The position numbers and the translations under genes were made by a program. Below, piece by piece: positions 34,532 through 44,100 of a stretch of DNA of 64,000 nucleotides; the stretch's first letter is position 1; the number at the start of each line of letters is the position of its first letter. Origin of the DNA: Oscillospiraceae bacterium (lineage in GTDB: Bacteria; Bacillota; Clostridia; Oscillospirales; Oscillospiraceae); contig CADAUZ010000001.1 in the NCBI GenBank assembly GCA_902791215.1, positions 189,369 through 253,368 on the forward strand, in the 5' to 3' direction. The notes beneath the pieces were generated by a model. That model had not been told where the DNA came from. It saw nothing but the letters and a program-made list of their open reading frames with translations, and did no database searches.

Positions 34532-34794
34532 CAGGCTTTTGCCGCATCCTCAATATAGGATTTCTCCTGCTGCGCGGCTCTGGCCTCATTGATCGCCTTT
34601 GCGTCGGCCAGGATGTCCGAACAGTTTTCCTGCACGGTTTCCACATCGCGCATGACCTGATCCCTGCATCTGAGCACCGCCGCGGTGGTGTGGGTATAGA
34701 ACCTCTTCGCGTCGCGGCTGCCCAGGATTTTGAAGCCGTAAGATCCAAACAGAGTGCCGCCTACAAACAGTGCAAGCTTTCCTGTCGTTTTCAT
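34531..34794 (-). CDS. DUF6110-type small protein preceding the metal ATPase
   Basis: 87 residues. A hydrophobic N-terminal segment (LALFVGGTLFGSYGFKILG) is followed by a charged helix (KRFYTHTTAAVLRCRDQVM). Such proteins regularly precede CtpC-like ATPases in Firmicutes and probably aid the pump. ATG 34794 is preferred to 34800 since AGGAGG is 8 bases upstream of the former and only 2 from the latter. Overlaps the ATPase start by one base. Confidence 0.78.
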   Translation of the reverse strand: MKTTGKLALFVGGTLFGSYGFKILGSRDAKRFYTHTTAAVLRCRDQVMRDVETVQENCSDILADAKAINEARAAQQEKSYIEDAAKA

Positions 34795-34823
34795 TCTCAT
34801 ATCCTCCTGAATATCTGTTGTGA

Positions 34824-34874
34824 TTAGCCTCCGCTAATATCAGTTATCATAGCACAACTTTTCGGGAAATTCAA
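34824..34874 (-). promoter_or_regulatory. Promoter and TTAGC operator of the metal ATPase operon
   Basis: Minus-strand TTGAAT (34874-34869) and TATGAT (34851-34846) with 17-base spacing, and TTAGC-GGAG-GCTAA (34824-34837) over the start site. Confidence 0.75.
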
Positions 34875-34948
34875 TTCCTTCGGAACATTTCTTCACAACA
34901 GGCGGCTCGGAACGCGCAGCTGAAGAAAGATCAATCAAATAAAACACT

Positions 34949-35154
34949 TCATATTTTACCCGTCTCTTTGTCAATGCTCTCGATCCAATTGCAGATCGTG
35001 TCGAGAACGATTTCACCGTTGCCCACATTGCAGTGATTCTGGGCGCCTTCCTTCTCCGTGAAAAGGCGGAAGGTCAGGCTCCTTACATTCTTAAGCATGT
35101 TGATCTCCCGGCCGATCAGGCGGTAATCAATGAAATGATCCTGATTTCCCCAGC
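34949..35154 (-). pseudogene. C-terminal remnant of an alpha/beta hydrolase
   Basis: The frame reads LTFRLFTEKEGAQNHCNVGNGEIVLDTICNWIE, matching the end of a prolyl-oligopeptidase-like hydrolase with the catalytic His in NHC. Nothing upstream of it continues this domain; the adjacent alpha/beta hydrolase at 35155 is complete with its own His and is a different subfamily. It is a decayed fragment. The stretch 34841-34948 beyond holds only the ATPase promoter. Confidence 0.6.
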
Positions 35155-36066
35155 TTATGTCTTTTCTTTCATTTTGCGGATCATCAGATCCCAGCCCTCT
35201 TTGGCTTCCCGGCACAGCGGGAAAACCGGGTAGCAGTGAAACATGCCTTCCCCGACGATCATCTCATAATCCACGCCGTATTTCCGCATTGCCTTTTCAA
35301 AGGACGGCGCGCAGGCGTAGAGGGTCTCGTCGCTGCCATAGATGAACGTGACTTTGGGGCAGTTTGTGAAATCCGCCTTTTGCAGCCAGATCATATAATC
35401 CGGGACTCCGGCATCCCCGTGGCGCATGATCTCCACAGCGGTCTTCATATACTGCGCCGGGATCAAAACGTCCTTTTTATCCAGCTCCAGCATGCGCTGC
35501 CATTCCTCGTCCGTCTCCACACAGGTCCCGGGCGAGATCGCCATGATATAGCCCGGCATCGGGGTATCGCCGTGTCCGTCGTTGATATACGGCACCATGC
35601 CCAGCGCAAGGTTTCCGCCTGAGGATGTCCCGAGAACGGAGATGTTTTCCGCCTTATACGTGCGAAGCATCACACGGTAGGTCTCGTGGATCATCGCATA
35701 GGCCTTTGTCAGCGGATAGTCCGTACAGAGCGGATAGTACGGGACAAACAGGTCAAGCCCGGTCTCCTTTGCAAAGCGCAGCGCCTTTTTGATCGACGCG
35801 GGCCGCGGCGGGCTGACCATGCCGCCGATCAGGAAAAGATTGGCCCTGTCGGTCTTCTGCCTGTGCGTCATGCGCAGCACGGGAAAGCCCATGATCTCCA
35901 TGCGGGTGACAAGGATGTCCCTGTCATGCAGATTTGGAATCCTGTTTTTTGCGTTCTGTTTGCGTTTGTATGCCAGAAGCTCATCCGCGCTTTTCGCCGT
36001 CCAGCGCTTCTTCATCCCCATGGTCCGTACCAGTTTTTTCAGAATTTCATATTTTACCGACATCAT
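35155..36066 (-). CDS. Alpha/beta hydrolase (fold-3 esterase type)
   Basis: About 303 residues. The nucleophile elbow GTSSGGN, the acid loop FIYGSDETL and a C-terminal His (GEGMFHCYP) give a full catalytic triad; the oxyanion region reads LFLIGGMVSPP rather than HGGG. The enzyme is likely an esterase or lipase of unknown substrate. The start is uncertain: ATG 36066 or 36063, each about 15 bases after GGAG. It has a consensus promoter containing the TTAGC palindrome almost identical to that of the methyltransferase at 30.6 kb. Confidence 0.83.
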   Translation of the reverse strand: MMSVKYEILKKLVRTMGMKKRWTAKSADELLAYKRKQNAKNRIPNLHDRDILVTRMEIMGFPVLRMTHRQKTDRANLFLIGGMVSPPRPASIKKALRFAKETGLDLFVPYYPLCTDYPLTKAYAMIHETYRVMLRTYKAENISVLGTSSGGNLALGMVPYINDGHGDTPMPGYIMAISPGTCVETDEEWQRMLELDKKDVLIPAQYMKTAVEIMRHGDAGVPDYMIWLQKADFTNCPKVTFIYGSDETLYACAPSFEKAMRKYGVDYEMIVGEGMFHCYPVFPLCREAKEGWDLMIRKMKEKT

Positions 36067-36118
36067 TTTCTTTACCCGAATCTCCTTTCCGTGTCTTTCG
36101 GTGGCTTTGTCTAAGCGA

Positions 36119-36147
36119 ATTATAGTTAGCATTTGCTAATTTGTCAA
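36119..36147 (-). promoter_or_regulatory. Promoter with TTAGC palindrome in the spacer (alpha/beta hydrolase)
   Basis: Minus-strand TTGACA (36147-36142) and TATAAT (36124-36119), spacing 17, with TTAGC-AAAT-GCTAA (36126-36139) filling the spacer. Confidence 0.84.
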
Positions 36148-36327
36148 TTGAAAATACACCCGCCCGCAAAAAGCGGATGTATTTGCAGTTGATATTTTTC
36201 TTTTATGGGTGGATCGCCCCCTGCGAAACGGGCACTTTGACAGTTTGCTGAGTGAAGCCGAAACCCATATTATTTTTTCAAACCTGCAAATGACTCTGCC
36301 GGCTCTCTTTTGTCTGCGGAAAAGATA

Positions 36328-36472
36328 TTAAGGCAACACCGCACAATCCGTCTTCGGCGCCTCCCGGAAAAAATGTGCTCTGACTTCGTCACTTTTTCTT
36401 GAAATACACAAAGTATTCCTGCGAAAAACTTCTCGGGATTCGCTCTCGCCGAATTATGCGGTATTGCCTTAA
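36328..36472. repeat. 145-base MITE-like element with TTAAGGCAA ends
   Basis: Terminal inverted repeats TTAAGGCAACACCGCACAAT and (complement) TTAAGGCAATACCGCATAAT bound a gene-free interior. The element at 57962-58125 shares both ends and much of the inside (ACTTTGTGTAT, CAAGAAAAAGTGACGAA). The stretch 36148-36581 otherwise holds only the promoter of the S24 gene. Confidence 0.8.
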
Positions 36473-36509
36473 ACAAATCCGTGTTTTATTATTTTGTGAT
36501 TTTAAACTA

Positions 36510-36547
36510 TTTACTTTCGCAGCTTTGTGTGTTATGATTTACGTAAA
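36510..36547 (+). promoter_or_regulatory. Likely promoter and TTTACGTAAA palindrome of the SOS-like cassette
   Basis: TTTACT (36510) and TATGAT (36533) with 17-base spacing, then the 10-base palindrome TTTACGTAAA (36538-36547) overlapping the start site, a candidate operator for the encoded repressor. Confidence 0.55.
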
Positions 36548-36581
36548 CCAAAGATAACGCCCACCGCAAGGAGGTCATTAT

Positions 36582-37445
36582 ATGGCACGACGTAAGATAG
36601 AGACACCGACTGTGCCGGGAAGCATCGTCGTAGATTTGAACAGCGGGAAGACGCTGGAAAAGGCCCTGCCCGCCGTGATTTGCAGTCGTATCAAATTTTA
36701 CCGGGAAAAGCTGGGGATGGAGCAGAAAGCCCTGGCTAAGCAGATCGGTGTGACCTTCAACGCCGTCAGCAACTGGGAATGCGGCCGGTCCCGGCCCGAT
36801 CTGAACCTGATCCCGGCCATCTGTGAGGCCCTGCATATCTCGCTGTATGATCTTTACGGGATAGCTGCACCTGCGGATTCTCTCACATCGCGCGAGCAGA
36901 CGCTTGTGGACGGGTATCGCAGGCTCAGTCCGGGACATCAGTACGCCATCGACAAGGCGGTTGAAACATTGCAGTTTGTCCAGTCCGCCGCCGCGCAGCC
37001 GGAGATGAAGAAGCTGCTGTTCTTCTCCCGCTCCCTTGCCGCCGGCGCCGCAGATCCGACCGAGTTTGAGCAGGACGCCGAGCCGTACTACCTCTATGCC
37101 TCCCCGGAGGTCAGACGCTCGGACTATGTGTTCAACGTAAACGGCGACAGCATGGAGCCGGACTACCACACCGGGGATATGGTGCTGGTGGAAAAGCTCT
37201 CCGGCGGGAGCGTGCTGCACTACGGGGAAATCGGCGCCTTCATCGTCGGGAACGAGACCTATATCAAGCGCTACGAGAAGGACGGACTGCACTCGCTGAA
37301 CAAGAAATACGATGTCCTGCGCTTCGGCGAGGATCAGTCCGTGTATCTGATCGGGCGCGTGGTCGGCATCGTCTCGCAGAAGGACATCCCATCGAAGGAA
37401 GATGTGGAGGCCTATCTGACACTGCGCAATTTTGCCCGCGTGTGA
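36582..37445 (+). CDS. XRE-type repressor with S24 (LexA-like) peptidase domain
   Basis: 287 residues. An HTH domain near residues 38-88 (EQKALAKQIGVTFNAVSNWECGRSRP) and a C-terminal S24 peptidase with catalytic Ser in NGDSMEPDY and Lys in ETYIKRY. An Ala-Gly cleavage site candidate (SLAAGAADP) lies between them, as in phage CI and LexA, so RecA-stimulated self-cleavage is expected. AAGGAGG precedes the ATG. It heads a cassette with a Y-family polymerase, a YolD-like protein and SRAP, and probably represses it until DNA damage. Confidence 0.88.
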   Translation: MARRKIETPTVPGSIVVDLNSGKTLEKALPAVICSRIKFYREKLGMEQKALAKQIGVTFNAVSNWECGRSRPDLNLIPAICEALHISLYDLYGIAAPADSLTSREQTLVDGYRRLSPGHQYAIDKAVETLQFVQSAAAQPEMKKLLFFSRSLAAGAADPTEFEQDAEPYYLYASPEVRRSDYVFNVNGDSMEPDYHTGDMVLVEKLSGGSVLHYGEIGAFIVGNETYIKRYEKDGLHSLNKKYDVLRFGEDQSVYLIGRVVGIVSQKDIPSKEDVEAYLTLRNFARV

Positions 37446-37464
37446 AGCGCGAAAGGAGGCCGGA

Positions 37465-38865
37465 ATGGACACGCGCAGCTGTATCTGCATTGATCTCAAG
37501 TCCTACTACGCCTCTGTCGAATGTGTGGCGCGCGGCCTCGATCCGCTCAAGGCCCGGCTGCTGGTGGCCGACGAGACGCGCTCGGATCAGACGATCTGTC
37601 TTGCGGTCTCCCCCGCCCTCAAGGCGATCGGCGTGCCGTCCCGCCCCCGGCTCTTTGAGGCAAAGCAGGCCGTACGTCTCTACGACGCCAAACACCGCAC
37701 CAGAACGCAGTTTTATATCGCCCCGCCCCGCATGGCGGAGTACGAGCGGATCTCCGCGCTCATTTTCTCGATCTACCTGCACTATGTCGCGCCGGAGGAT
37801 ATCCACGTCTACAGCATCGACGAGGCCTTTATCGACTGCACGCGCTATCTCTACCGCTTTGAAAAAGAGGCTGAACGCCAGCATGTAAGCCCCGCCCATG
37901 TCATGGCGCGGACCATGATCCGGGAGGTGCTGGAGCGCACCGGCATCACGGCCACCGTCGGCATCGGCACGAATTTATATCTCGCCAAGGTCGCCATGGA
38001 CATTGTGGCGAAAAAATCCCCCGCCGACAAGGACGGGGTACGCATCGCGGAGCTGGATGAACGATCCTATTGTGAACTTCTCTGGAAACACACGCCGCTG
38101 ACAGATTTCTGGGGTCTCGGTCCCGGAAAGGCGAAGCGCCTGATGGACGCGCATCTTACCTGCATGGGCGACATTGCCCTCCGCTCCGTGAAGGACGAGG
38201 AATTCTTCTACCGCAGCTTCGGCATCGACGGTGAGATCCTCATCGACCACGCCTGGGGCATTGAACCGGTCACGATGGAGGATATCAAGTCCTATAAGAC
38301 CAACGCCAACAGTCTTTCCAACGGGCAGGTACTCCCCCGCCCCTATCGCTGTGACGAGGCCCGCGTCGTATTTCAGGAGATGCTGGAGCTTCTGTGCGCG
38401 GATCTCTTCTCAAAGAATCTGACGACACCCGCGCTTACCTGGTGGGTCTCGTATGACTACAAGAGTCTGGAGACGCATCCCCTGTACGCTGGGCCTGTCA
38501 AGCTGGACTTTTACGGGCGTCTGCACCCCTGTCACTCCGGCGGCACCGTCAGGCTGCGCACACGCACCAACGCGCTGAGCATGATTTTACCGGCGGTGCT
38601 CGATTCCTTCGATAAGAAGACCGATCACGCGCTGCTCTTCCGCCGCCTCGGGATCTGTGCCGAGGATGTGCAGCTTGACAACAGCGCCTATCAGCTGGAC
38701 CTGTTTTCGGATTATGACGCTGTCCAAAAGGAGCGGAAGCTGGAAGGCGCCATGCTCGAGGTACGGAAAAAGTACGGCGCAAACTCCCTGTTGAAGGGCT
38801 TGAACTATCGGGAAGGCGCCACCGCCATCGAGCGAAACACCCAAATCGGCGGGCACCGCGCGTAA
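37465..38865 (+). CDS. Y-family DNA polymerase (UmuC/DinB-like)
   Basis: 466 residues. The palm motifs IDLKSYYASVE and YSIDEAFID supply the catalytic carboxylates, followed by the thumb/HhH region (FWGLGPGKAKRL) and little-finger domain. It should carry out error-prone translesion synthesis. AAGGAGG lies 7 bases before ATG 37465. It begins 19 bases after the repressor gene. It resembles Gram-positive UvrX/UmuC-like polymerases that travel with YolD-like genes more than canonical DinB. Confidence 0.9.
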   Translation: MDTRSCICIDLKSYYASVECVARGLDPLKARLLVADETRSDQTICLAVSPALKAIGVPSRPRLFEAKQAVRLYDAKHRTRTQFYIAPPRMAEYERISALIFSIYLHYVAPEDIHVYSIDEAFIDCTRYLYRFEKEAERQHVSPAHVMARTMIREVLERTGITATVGIGTNLYLAKVAMDIVAKKSPADKDGVRIAELDERSYCELLWKHTPLTDFWGLGPGKAKRLMDAHLTCMGDIALRSVKDEEFFYRSFGIDGEILIDHAWGIEPVTMEDIKSYKTNANSLSNGQVLPRPYRCDEARVVFQEMLELLCADLFSKNLTTPALTWWVSYDYKSLETHPLYAGPVKLDFYGRLHPCHSGGTVRLRTRTNALSMILPAVLDSFDKKTDHALLFRRLGICAEDVQLDNSAYQLDLFSDYDAVQKERKLEGAMLEVRKKYGANSLLKGLNYREGATAIERNTQIGGHRA

Positions 38866-38876
38866 ATCTTTTTGTT

Positions 38877-39359
38877 ATGGATATATTGGAAAATGAATAC
38901 CGCTCCGCTCTTTCCCGCGGGCGTCCCAAGCACGGCCGCTGTGACGATTTTTCGCTGAAGCATCCGAAGATGCTTTTGAGCCAGCGGGCCAAGATCTTCT
39001 CCCCTTTTGCCGCGCTGAAAGGCTTCGAGGAGGCAATCGACGAGAAGGTCCAGCGCTATGTGGAGAAACGGGAGCTCAGCGACGAGGAGCAGGAGGCGCT
39101 GGAAACGGCGCTTGCAAGGCTCCATGCACTGACAAAGAATCTCCGCACGGCGAAAGAAAACCGCGTCACCGCGACGGTGACTTTCTTTGTCCCCTGTGCG
39201 GATGAAAACCATGAAGCTTACGGCCGCGGGGGAAGCTATGAGCGCTGTACCGGCACAGTCTGGAAGGTCGATCCCATCCTCACAAAGTCGCTTTTGATCG
39301 GTGACAGGACGATCGAGTTTTCCGAGCTTGCCGAGATCGTGATACAGGAGGATTCCTGA
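38877..39359 (+). CDS. YolD-like protein
   Basis: 160 residues. The pattern RAKIFSPFAALKGFEEAIDEK and the C-terminal GTVWKVDPILTKSLLIGDRTIEF match YolD-like proteins, small partners of Y-family polymerases in Firmicutes (a suggested functional analogue of UmuD). The N-terminal 35 residues are an Arg/Lys-rich extension. It sits 11 bases after the polymerase and one base before SRAP, clearly one operon. Confidence 0.8.
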   Translation: MDILENEYRSALSRGRPKHGRCDDFSLKHPKMLLSQRAKIFSPFAALKGFEEAIDEKVQRYVEKRELSDEEQEALETALARLHALTKNLRTAKENRVTATVTFFVPCADENHEAYGRGGSYERCTGTVWKVDPILTKSLLIGDRTIEFSELAEIVIQEDS

Positions 39360-39360
39360 A

Positions 39361-39996
39361 ATGTGCTGCCGCTATTATATGGAGATGTCGCCCGAGCTGC
39401 GCCCGATCGTGGAAGCGGCGCAGCGCTCCGGGCTGTACCGGGCCAGTATCGAGAAAGTGGCCAAACCGCTGATCACCGAGGGCGAGGTGTTCCCGGATTC
39501 CCTGGTGCCGGTCATCGCCACCAGCAAGTCCGGCGAGAAGAGCGTTTTCCCGATGGTCTGGGGCTTTCATGTTCCCGGCATCAGCCGCACCATTGCCAAC
39601 GCCCGTGTCGAGACCGCGGCGGAAAAGGCCAGCTTCCGGGAGTCCTGGGCAGCCCACCGCTGTGTGATCCCGGCCTCCTGGTACTACGAGTGGGAGCATG
39701 TGCCCACACCGTCCGGCAAGTCCAGGGCCGGGGACAAATACGCCATCATGCCCAAAGGCGGCGAGCTCACCTGGCTTTGCGGGCTTTACCGCCTGGAGAA
39801 TAACTTCCCCCATTTTGTCATTCTTACGCGCGAGCCGGGCGAATCCATCGCCTTCATCCATGACAGGATGCCGTTTATCCTGCCGGAATCGAAGGTGGAC
39901 TCCTGGATAGACCCGGAACGAAATCCCCACATGCTGATCGGCTCGGCCGTTACGGATGTGGTCTTTGAGAAGGACGAACGGGGCAAAGTGCCGTAA
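39361..39996 (+). CDS. SRAP-family abasic-site DNA-protein crosslinker (HMCES/YedK)
   Basis: 211 residues beginning MCCRYY: Cys2 is the catalytic residue that forms a thiazolidine crosslink with abasic sites in single-stranded DNA. The NARVETAAEKASFRESW segment and CVIPASWYYEW motif of the family are present. It protects abasic sites at replication forks, fitting its place at the end of the SOS-like operon. Confidence 0.93.
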   Translation: MCCRYYMEMSPELRPIVEAAQRSGLYRASIEKVAKPLITEGEVFPDSLVPVIATSKSGEKSVFPMVWGFHVPGISRTIANARVETAAEKASFRESWAAHRCVIPASWYYEWEHVPTPSGKSRAGDKYAIMPKGGELTWLCGLYRLENNFPHFVILTREPGESIAFIHDRMPFILPESKVDSWIDPERNPHMLIGSAVTDVVFEKDERGKVP

Positions 39997-40037
39997 GAGC
40001 ACCGGTCAAACGGGAATTCTATTCGTGAGGTGATCGA

Positions 40038-40874
40038 ATGAAGATCCACGTTCTGCACTGCGGATATATCCGGGTATCGGAGAGCGTGCCTTACGGCAAC
40101 AGCATTGATTTGAAAAATACAGCGCGGCAGTTGACCGCGCCGGACAAAAATCGGATCACGCTGCCTGTCTGCGCCTTTCTGATCGAGCACCCCAAGGGGC
40201 TGATCCTTGTGGATACCGGCTGGTGCCGGGAGATAAGTCCCCGGGGCGTCTATGATCCGCAGGCGGTCAGAAAGGTCCTGCCGCCGCATCTCGCCGCTCT
40301 TTTTCACCCGTATCTTCCCGAGGGCATGGCGATCCATGAGCAGCTCGCGGCCATGGGCATCCGCCCGGAGGATCTGGACTGCGTACTGCTCACGCATCTG
40401 GATGCCGATCATGTGGCGGGGCTGAGGCATGTGAACAAAGCAAAGCGCATCATTCTGCCGGAAGATGAGTACTTCTGGTCCTGCCGCACGGTCTACAAGA
40501 CCCGGCAGCCCTGGAGCCTGTGGCACGATCAGCCCATCGAAAGGCTCTATTATCGCGGCTCTCCGCTGGGGCCGAACCGCTGGGCCATCGACCTGTTTGG
40601 GGATGAAAGCATCCGGTTGGTCAATGTCCCCGGACACACCGACGGACAGGCGGCGATCATCGTTCGCAGCGGCGGACGCTTTGTTCTTCTGGCTGCCGAT
40701 GCGGCTTACTCTCCCCGCAACTGGCAGGAGAGCATCACGCCCGGCTTCGGCTTTGCGCGGGAATGGCAGCTGAAATCGCTGAAATGGATCGCGGAGATGG
40801 CCGCCGACCCGGGATGCGCTGCCGTATTATGCAGCCATGACCCGGAGCTTGCACCGGGCGTCAATGATCTGTAG
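40038..40874 (+). CDS. Metallo-beta-lactamase-fold hydrolase (AHL-lactonase-like family)
   Basis: 278 residues. The metal motif is THLDADHVAG, an HxDxDH variant of the usual HxHxDH, with later metal ligands in VPGHTDG, AADAAYS and CSHDPE. It fits the COG0491 subgroup often named N-acyl homoserine lactonase family; the true substrate is unknown and AHL hydrolysis should not be assumed. GAGGTGATCGA precedes the ATG. A strong terminator follows. It may be read from the SOS-like operon 42 bases upstream or from its own promoter. Confidence 0.82.
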   Translation: MKIHVLHCGYIRVSESVPYGNSIDLKNTARQLTAPDKNRITLPVCAFLIEHPKGLILVDTGWCREISPRGVYDPQAVRKVLPPHLAALFHPYLPEGMAIHEQLAAMGIRPEDLDCVLLTHLDADHVAGLRHVNKAKRIILPEDEYFWSCRTVYKTRQPWSLWHDQPIERLYYRGSPLGPNRWAIDLFGDESIRLVNVPGHTDGQAAIIVRSGGRFVLLAADAAYSPRNWQESITPGFGFAREWQLKSLKWIAEMAADPGCAAVLCSHDPELAPGVNDL

Positions 40875-41024
40875 AAGTGCCGTCTCCTGTGCCGCACTTT
40901 ACTCGTTCCCATAGAGACGATATAACAATTCAGTCCTGCGTGTCATGGCTTCGCGTAAGCGAAGGATTTTTTGTCACTTCGTTCCTCAGAATGGCAGGGA
41001 TTGGATCGCTGCGTGAAACGCACG

Positions 41025-41055
41025 AAACCCGGCAGCCTCTTGGCTGCCGGGTTTT
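41025..41055 (+). terminator. Terminator between convergent hydrolase and LysM genes
   Basis: AAACCCGGCAGCC and its complement with a TCTT loop, followed by TTTTGTGTTT. A second palindrome (AGGGCC/GGCCCT) lies at 41087-41107. The stretch 40875-41141 has no gene. Confidence 0.85.
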
Positions 41056-41141
41056 GTGTTTATCTCGTTCTTCCTCCAAATGAGCGACAGGGCCAAGCGG
41101 CCCTGCCGCTCTGGGGGGAGATATAGGGGAAATAGCGGAGT

Positions 41142-44100
41142 TTACGGGGTTGTGGCGTCAAGACGGATTTCCAGCGTATCGTCGCCGGTGGGAACCTTGT
41201 AGGTTCTGGTCGTGCTGGTGTTCTTGGTCACAGCCTTTTCACCGAAGTTGACGGAAACCAGACCGTCGCTCGCAAACTTGCTGTCCGTACCGGCAGTAAC
41301 CGTGATGGTCTTGCCGTACTCGACCTGAACGGTTGTGTAGTTCTCGAAATCAGAGTAGAGCGTGCCGTCGACATTGATGTTTGCCTTGTTTGCATAAGCG
41401 GTACCATCCGCATTCGTAACCTTAAGCGTGACGTTTATGGTCTTGGCCTTGTAGGTCGCGCCGATCACGATGCCGCCGTCCGGGATTCCGGTGCCGGTAA
41501 TGCCGGTGATGGAGTAGATGCCGTTTCCGTTCGCGGTTGCGGCATGCTCAACACCGCTGATCGTCTCAATGACCTTCACTTGATCGACCACGTAGCCGGG
41601 CACCTCATCAATGAAGAAGTAGATGTCCTTATCGCCAGCCTTGAAGCTGGTCTCCTGAACGGTCGGATTCTTGCTCGCATTCTGCCTGGTCAGCATAATG
41701 CTGCCGTAATCCTTATCCGTGCGGAGGGTGACTGCGGGGTTGCCGCTGAACACTCTGACTGTAACTGTGTCGATGGCATCCGGGGCAATGTAGGTCACTG
41801 TGCTCTCGGTGAGGGTGGTGTTGTAGTGCTGAGACTTGACCTCAACCATGTTGTAAGTGCTATCGCCGGAAGAGATCGTGATTCTGTCGCGGGCATTGAG
41901 GGTGAGCGTAACGTCGTTGCCGGCGGTAAGTGGTTCCGCTCTGGAGCCGAGGTTGAGGGAAGCGGCGGGGCTGCCGGCTGCCAGTGTGAAGGTGATGGAC
42001 TTGCCCGGCGCGGTGAATTCAGCGCTGACGGCGATGCCGCCCTCAGTGAGGTTCTTGTCAAGGTAGAACCACTTGCTGTTCGTGCCTGCGGTGGCCTGAA
42101 GCGAAGCGTTCTTGCTTTCCTTCACAGGAACGCGCTTGTAATCGCTGTCAAGAACCACGATATCCTCTTCGGAAGGCTTCTTGTTTTCAACAGTGTTGGT
42201 AGCCAGGATGTAGAGGTACTTGTCGGTCCTGTACTCGGTTGCGGGTTTGGTCAAATCAGGATAATCCACAGTGTCCTGCTCCAGATAGAACTGGAGAGTA
42301 CCGCCGATGATGCTGGAGGCGGGCGCGTAGATCAGATTGTCTGCGCCGGGTGCTTCCTCGGGATCGCCCCAGGTCGCGGTGAATACCATCATGCCTGCCG
42401 GGACCTTGACCTTCCAGATGTTGGTGCCGTCGCCCGCCTCAGCGTACCAGTTGGCAACCGTGTAGACAATGCCGTTGTTGGTGATGCCCAGATCGCCCTT
42501 GCCGAGGTGGGCCTTGCCTGCGTCGGGAACCTCGAAGACGTAGATATCGTCGCCCACGCTGAACTCCGTGACATTCAGGCTGACCTGTCTGTTGCCGGAA
42601 ACCGTGAGCAGCACGGGATCGGTCATGGCCGGGCCGGAGCGGATCACGAGGGAGCCGCCTTCGAGCATGTGCTGGAGGTTGATGACGTTGACGGGTGTGA
42701 AGGTGTCAACGGTGATGTAGACCGTGACATTGCTTGCCGGCATGTAGAAGACAGGGCCGCTGCCGGTGGCGGTGCCGGTGCCGGTGGCGCTGTAGTCGTA
42801 GTAGTACACGGACTGGGCGCCGGGGTCGGTCTTCACGTCGACCTTGGAGACGATCATGTTCTCGGAGCGGGCGCGGGTGGAGGGCATGATGGTGACAAGC
42901 TGGTTGAAGCTGATGTCGCCGAAGGTCCTGTCAGCCGCCACATCGCTGAAGACGGAGGTCTCGACGTAGAGGTCGATCATGCCGCCGATCTTGTTGCCGG
43001 CCTGGTCACGCACATCGACCGTCATCGCATACTTCTGGCTCTTGAAGTTGACAGAGATGTTCAGATCGCTGTCGGGCATTCTGAAGTAGTAGAGCATGAA
43101 GCCGTTGCCGTTGTTGGTATCGCCGTCGATGGACGCGACAGGCACGGGCCCGTTGACCACGAGGCGGTCGGCATCGCCCTGGATCGGGCTGATGACGATA
43201 TCATTGGCGCTTGCGGTGTAGTGGCTGTCGTTGGCGTTGACCATGACGGCCACGTAGTCGCCCGCGAGAGCATAGCTGGTGTATCTTGCGTTGGTGATGA
43301 TGTTGTTGCCCTTGGCGTCCTTGCCCATCACGGCATAGTAGTTGACGCCGTCGATGTTGCTGGCATAGCCGGTGCCCTTGTCGCCGCCGGTGACAGGGTT
43401 GCCCTCGAAGAGGAAGAACTCCACATCACCCATGGTGGGCAGGTAGGTCGCGAGAAGTCTGTGCGGGGAGGGCACGTTGGCCACTCTGGGTCTTAGCACC
43501 GCGACGATCTCGAGATCCTTCGCGCGATCTTCGATCATCTGGAAGTTGTAGAAGAAGTTGAGGGAATCGGCGGTGTACTGCTGGCCGTCCACACGGAAGG
43601 AGACCATGTCGTACTTGGACCAGCCGGCCTCGGTCATGGCGACCGTGACATAATCCTCATAGGCGACCGTGAACTTGGTTTCGGTCTTGGTGGGATCGTT
43701 GTCCACAACGCCGGGCTGCATGTTGACGGCAACCTGCCACAGGCCCAGGCCGGTCAGAGATTTGCCAGTCTCATCCACGCAGCGCATGGTGATGACGAAG
43801 GGCTTGGCGTCGAAGATTGCCTGGACATCAACGCCGCTTGCGGGCATCGTAAAGGAGTAGACATAGATTCCCTGAGCGGGCACCACATTCGCGGGATTGA
43901 TCGTAACGCGTGCGCCGTTGTCCCTGCGGGTGACAATGAGCCTATCCGCGTACTTCTGGTAATCAAAGCTGAAGCCGTTGCCGGGCACAACGCTGATAAG
44001 CACTGTCTCGCCGGGGTCGCAGCTGTTGATGGAGAGAGTGTTTGCCGCGTTGCGGTAGGTTACGGTGCCGACACCGGTGATGACGGCGGGGCCGAGAGCG

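Noticed and set aside
41544..43496. 650-codon plus-strand open frame opposite the giant LysM gene
   Set aside because: It mirrors the strongly biased codons of the minus-strand gene, has no ribosome site and reads as Val/Gly/Asp/His-rich non-protein.
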